Assembly (NCBI GenBank): GCA_027061865.1
Contig: JAMOVZ010000277.1
Coordinates: 1-8,838 of the forward strand
Length of the DNA: 8,838 nucleotides
Direction of reading: 5' to 3'
Origin: Desulfobacterales bacterium
GTDB lineage: Bacteria; Desulfobacterota; DSM-4660; Desulfatiglandales; Desulfatiglandaceae
Shown: one piece after another, positions 6,175-8,838 of the stretch
How the letters are laid out: the number at the start of each line of letters is the position of its first letter
How positions within the stretch are numbered: the first letter of the stretch is position 1
The notes under the pieces: model-generated
The model's input: the letters and a program-made list of their open reading frames with translations, nothing else
Database searches by the model: none
Told to the model about the DNA's origin: nothing
Made by a program: the position numbers and the translations under genes

Positions 6175-7131
6175 ATGAAGATATTGGTTACAGGCGGGGC
6201 TGGTTTTATCGGTTCCAACGTAGTTGACGGCTATGTTGAGGCTGGCCACGAGGTGGTGGTGGTAGATGACCTGTCCAGCGGGAAACGGGAAAATGTAAAT
6301 CCAAATGCAAAATTATATGAAATGGATATCAGGGATGACGCCATTCTTGATATCTTTCAAGAAGAGCGCCCGGATATCCTAAACCACCACGCGGCCCAGA
6401 TAAGTGTGCCTGACTCGGTGGCCGATCCCATCTACGATGCCGACATAAATATCAAAGGTTTGCTTAACCTTATGGAGGCGGCGGTGGCCAGTGGCATTAA
6501 AAAGGTTATATTCATTTCCTCTGGAGGAGCCATATACGGGGAGGCAGATGAATATCCCACATCTGAAAACTATCTTCCAAAGCCTCTTTCTCCCTATGCG
6601 GTGACCAAATATTGCTCGGAAAAGTACCTGGAATTTTACAAACACCAATACGGGATTGAATACGCTATCCTACGTTATTCAAACATATACGGGCCAAGGC
6701 AGATAAGGCACGGAGAAGCAGGGGTGGTTGCCATATTCATGGACAATCTCATTAAAGGGCAACCCTCCACCCTATACCATTTTCCCGGTGAACCAGAAGG
6801 AATGGTGCGGGATTATTGCTATGTGGGCGATGTGGCCGAGGCAAATCTTGCTTGTCTCTACAAAGGTGAGAATGACTTTTTTAATATCGGGACCGGAGTG
6901 GAGACAAGAACTTCTGAGCTTTACCAGACAATTCTTGACGCCTTCCAACAAATGGGGCGCCGAATTCCAGAGGAGTTGCGCGAACCCCTCCGGGAACTGG
7001 CCCGGCCAGGGGACCTCACCAAGAGCTGCCTGGTGGTGGAAAAGGCCAAAAGGGTTTTGGACTGGGCGCCCAAAACCTCCTTGGCCGAAGGAATACTGGA
7101 AACCCTCAAATGGCGCTTAGGCCAGGAATAA
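6175..7131 (+). CDS. galE: NAD-dependent epimerase/dehydratase, UDP-glucose 4-epimerase-like
   Basis: A 318-residue extended short-chain dehydrogenase/reductase, normal length for short GalE-like enzymes. The N-terminal Rossmann motif is TGGAGFIG (6-13), with Asp31-Asp32 ending the second strand (NAD-type rather than NADP-type). The catalytic set is present: Ser115-Ser116 region, Tyr141 and Lys145 in SPYAVTK. HHAAQ (71-75), RYSNIYGPRQ and RDYCYVGDVAEA complete the family pattern. It likely acts on a UDP-sugar, interconverting glucose and galactose or related epimers for cell-surface polysaccharide; the exact substrate cannot be read from sequence. The ATG at 6175 has GGAGGAGG (6161-6168) with 6-nt spacing. 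It is expressed divergently from the cysM-cysS fusion across a repeat-rich region and is followed by a small terminator-like hairpin. No sugar-pathway neighbours are visible, so it may be a single-gene unit. Confidence 0.88.
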   Translation: MKILVTGGAGFIGSNVVDGYVEAGHEVVVVDDLSSGKRENVNPNAKLYEMDIRDDAILDIFQEERPDILNHHAAQISVPDSVADPIYDADINIKGLLNLMEAAVASGIKKVIFISSGGAIYGEADEYPTSENYLPKPLSPYAVTKYCSEKYLEFYKHQYGIEYAILRYSNIYGPRQIRHGEAGVVAIFMDNLIKGQPSTLYHFPGEPEGMVRDYCYVGDVAEANLACLYKGENDFFNIGTGVETRTSELYQTILDAFQQMGRRIPEELREPLRELARPGDLTKSCLVVEKAKRVLDWAPKTSLAEGILETLKWRLGQE

Positions 7132-7143
7132 AAAATTCCTTTT
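7124..7143 (+). terminator. Weak intrinsic terminator-like hairpin after the galE-like gene
   Basis: AGGAAT (7124-7129) pairs with ATTCCT (7135-7140) around an A5 loop, and the transcript continues with a short U run to 7143. The stem is only 6 bp and AT-rich, and it overlaps the stop codon, so termination would be inefficient at best. It is the only hairpin between this gene and the groES promoter. Confidence 0.35.
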
Positions 7144-7149
7144 CCCGTC

Positions 7150-7177
7150 TTGACAAGCCTGGAATCCGTCTTATTTT
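7150..7177 (+). promoter_or_regulatory. Sigma-70-type promoter of the groES-groEL operon
   Basis: A consensus -35 box TTGACA (7150-7155) is separated by 16 bp from the -10-like TATTTT (7172-7177), putting the start near 7184 with a leader of about 94 nt. Downstream is an imperfect direct repeat, CATTCATAAG (7182-7191) and CATCCATAAG (7194-7203). No intact CIRCE operator (TTAGCACTC-N9-GAGTGCTAA) is present; only a very degraded resemblance appears around 7207-7233. No heat-shock sigma-32 -10 box (CCCCAT type) is seen, so the mode of stress control is unresolved. Confidence 0.5.
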
Positions 7178-7277
7178 AAGCCATTCATAAGGTCATCCAT
7201 AAGTGGCTAGCTCGGCAAAACGCTGAGTGATGGTCAATCAAATCAAATTTAAAATTAAAAAAGGGAGGAGAGAAACA

Positions 7278-7568
7278 ATGAAACTTAGACCCTTGAGAGA
7301 CCGTGTTATTGTTAAAAGAATCAAAGAGGAGGAAAAGACAAAGGGTGGGATTATTATCCCCGATACCGCTAAGGAAAAGCCCATAGAGGGCGAGGTAGTG
7401 GCTGTAGGCGATGGCAGGATCCTTGAAAATGGCCAAAAGATTCCCCTCGACGTCAAGGTGGGTGACAGGATTCTTTTTGGAAAATATGCAGGCACTGAGA
7501 TCAAGATTGAAGGTGAAGAGCTTCTCATAATGCGGGAAGACGATGTAATAGCAATTGTAGAAAAGTAA
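7278..7568 (+). CDS. groES: Co-chaperonin GroES (Hsp10)
   Basis: A 96-residue protein forming the heptameric lid of the GroEL folding chamber in the cytoplasm. It has the standard length and pattern: LRPLRDRVIVKR at the N-terminus, the mobile loop EEEKTKGGIIIPDTAKEKP (about 16-34) that contacts GroEL, GEVVAVGDGR, VKVGDRILFGKYAGTEIK, and a terminal EDDVIAIVE. The ATG at 7278 has the strong ribosome binding site AGGGAGGAG (7262-7270). The frame extends upstream to a GTG at 7227 and an ATG at 7230, but those would place the ribosome binding site inside the coding region and add a non-family extension. groEL follows after 41 bp, the usual operon. Confidence 0.98.
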   Translation: MKLRPLRDRVIVKRIKEEEKTKGGIIIPDTAKEKPIEGEVVAVGDGRILENGQKIPLDVKVGDRILFGKYAGTEIKIEGEELLIMREDDVIAIVEK

Positions 7569-7609
7569 AAATAAGAAAAAAGAAGACTATTATAAGGAGG
7601 ATATAAAAG

Positions 7610-8838
7610 ATGGCGAAAGAAATTAAGTATAGCGTGAAGGCCAGAGAGGCAATTCTCAAGGGGGTCGACACCCTTGCAGATGCCGTGAAAGTAACTCTGG
7701 GACCAAAGGGCAGAAATGTTATTTTGGAGAAGGCATTCGGTGCGCCAACAATAACAAAGGACGGGGTGACCGTTGCCAAGGAAATAGAGCTGGAAGACAA
7801 GTTTGAGGACATGGGTGTGCAGATGGTAAAGGAGGTAGCATCCAAGACCTCTGATGTGGCTGGTGATGGAACCACCACCGCCACAGTGCTCGCCCAGGCA
7901 ATTTACAAGGAAGGTTCAAAGTTGGTTACAGCAGGCGTAAACCCCATGGCCTTAAAGCGGGGTATTGACAAGGCAGTAGAGGTTGCTGTCGAAGAGCTTA
8001 AGAAACTTTCAAAGCCAACCAAGGACCAAGAAGAGATCGCCCGGGTGGGAGCAATTTCTGCTAATAATGATGAGACCATTGGGAATATCATCGCTGAGGC
8101 CATGAGCAAGGTGGGCAAAGAAGGGGTCATTACCGTTGAAGAGGCCAAGGGCATGGAGACCACTTTGGAAGTGGTCGAAGGCATGCAGTTTGACCGTGGC
8201 TACCTGTCTCCTTACTTTGTGACCGACCCAGAAAAGATGGAGGTGGTGCTTGAAGAGCCATACATCCTCCTCTATGAGAAAAAGATCTCCAGCATGAAGG
8301 ACCTGATTCCCATACTGGAGCAAGTGGCCAAAATGGGAAGGCCCTTATTGATTATTGCCGAGGATGTGGAGGGCGAAGCCCTTGCCACCTTGGTGGTAAA
8401 CAAGCTTAGGGGAACCTTGAGGTGTGCGGCAGTAAAGGCCCCCGGGTTTGGCGACAGGCGCAAGGCAATGCTCGAGGACATTGCCATCCTGACGGGGGGC
8501 AAGGTCATTTCCGAAGACCTTGGCCTCAAACTAGAGAATGTCACATTGAATGACTTAGGCACTGCAAAGCTGGTCAGGATAGACAAAGACAGCACTACCA
8601 TTGTCGATGGTGGTGGAAACAAGGCTGATTTGGAAGCCAGAGTGAAGCAGATTCGTGTTCAGATCGAGGAGACCACCTCCGACTATGATCGTGAGAAACT
8701 CCAAGAAAGGTTGGCCAAGTTGATTGGCGGTGTGGCTGTGATCAGTGTTGGTGCTGCCACAGAAGTGGAGATGAAGGAAAAGAAGGCCAGGGTGGAAGAT
8801 GCCCTGAACGCCACACGGGCCGCGGTAGAGGAAGGTGT
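7610..8838 (+). CDS. groEL: Chaperonin GroEL (Hsp60), 3' end outside window
   Basis: An ATP-driven tetradecameric folding chamber working with GroES. The first 409 codons of the usual 540-550 are present with no stop or frameshift; the gene continues past the window. TLGPKGRNV (29-37) and GDGTTT (85-90, catalytic-loop Asp86) form the nucleotide site. The apical domain includes YLSPYF and the APGFGDRRK segment, and the window ends in EDALNATRAAVEEG, whose Asp397 aligns with the ATP-hydrolysis Asp398 of E. coli. The start ATG at 7610 has TAAGGAGG (7593-7600), a full anti-16S match, with 9-nt spacing. It lies 41 bp after groES and shares its promoter. The sequence looks like an ordinary housekeeping copy. 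Confidence 0.98.
   Translation, partial: MAKEIKYSVKAREAILKGVDTLADAVKVTLGPKGRNVILEKAFGAPTITKDGVTVAKEIELEDKFEDMGVQMVKEVASKTSDVAGDGTTTATVLAQAIYKEGSKLVTAGVNPMALKRGIDKAVEVAVEELKKLSKPTKDQEEIARVGAISANNDETIGNIIAEAMSKVGKEGVITVEEAKGMETTLEVVEGMQFDRGYLSPYFVTDPEKMEVVLEEPYILLYEKKISSMKDLIPILEQVAKMGRPLLIIAEDVEGEALATLVVNKLRGTLRCAAVKAPGFGDRRKAMLEDIAILTGGKVISEDLGLKLENVTLNDLGTAKLVRIDKDSTTIVDGGGNKADLEARVKQIRVQIEETTSDYDREKLQERLAKLIGGVAVISVGAATEVEMKEKKARVEDALNATRAAVEEG

Noticed and set aside
6049..6249. Minus-strand 66-codon open frame over the repeat region and the start of the galE-like gene
   Set aside because: It overlaps the repeats and the conserved NAD-binding N-terminus of the real gene, and its Pro/Ser-rich translation has no family pattern.
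7227..7277. 17-residue N-terminal extension of GroES
   Set aside because: The extension is not family-like and would bury the strong AGGGAGGAG ribosome binding site that serves the ATG at 7278.
7238..8622. Several minus-strand open frames opposite groES and groEL
   Set aside because: They are antisense shadows of strongly conserved chaperonin codons; the plus-strand reading is unambiguous.

Overview
The window reads as a housekeeping chromosomal segment of a Gram-negative bacterium, most likely a sulfur- or sulfate-metabolising Desulfobacterota (deltaproteobacterial) lineage. This placement is inference from the feel of the proteins and the gene mix; no 16S rRNA or other phylogenetic marker could be aligned here. 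Genes sit on both strands, mostly with strong AGGAGG-type ribosome binding sites.

Layout: bases 2-1385 carry the 3' half of rsmB (16S rRNA m5C methyltransferase) and complete rpe (ribulose-phosphate 3-epimerase), 22 bp apart and probably one operon. Bases 1416-1665 hold a near-consensus sigma-70 promoter and two adjacent serine tRNA genes (anticodons TGA and GCT), both with encoded CCA. Bases 1716-2914 hold a radical SAM protein with a cysteine-rich C-terminus, followed by a 78-residue four-cysteine protein; neither has a function I can name. A small charged minus-strand protein (2927-3256), weakly DUF3135-like, converges on them.

The centrepiece is a 775-residue minus-strand gene (3478-5805). 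It fuses a complete CysM-type cysteine synthase to a full-length cysteinyl-tRNA synthetase (CysRS) module. The CysRS half keeps the architecture and most zinc-site residues, but its class I signatures are degraded: HIGH reads DLGH, KMSKS reads KAPGN, the glycine triplet of DIHGGG is replaced by TSS, and the fourth zinc ligand Glu is Thr. This makes it either a divergent synthetase fed by its own cysteine synthase or a repurposed CysRS-like protein. It is the best candidate in the window for something not well described.

The 369-bp divergent intergenic region (5806-6174) is AT-rich and structured. It holds a 15-bp inverted repeat with a sigma-70-like promoter embedded in it, a second diverged version of the same element containing a 12-bp tandem duplication, a 14-bp palindrome, and a four-codon leader ORF ending one base before the next gene. 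That gene (6175-7131) is a GalE-like NAD-dependent sugar-nucleotide epimerase. The window ends with the groES-groEL chaperonin operon, groEL being cut by the window edge. Its leader has a sigma-70-like promoter and an imperfect direct repeat but no intact CIRCE operator.
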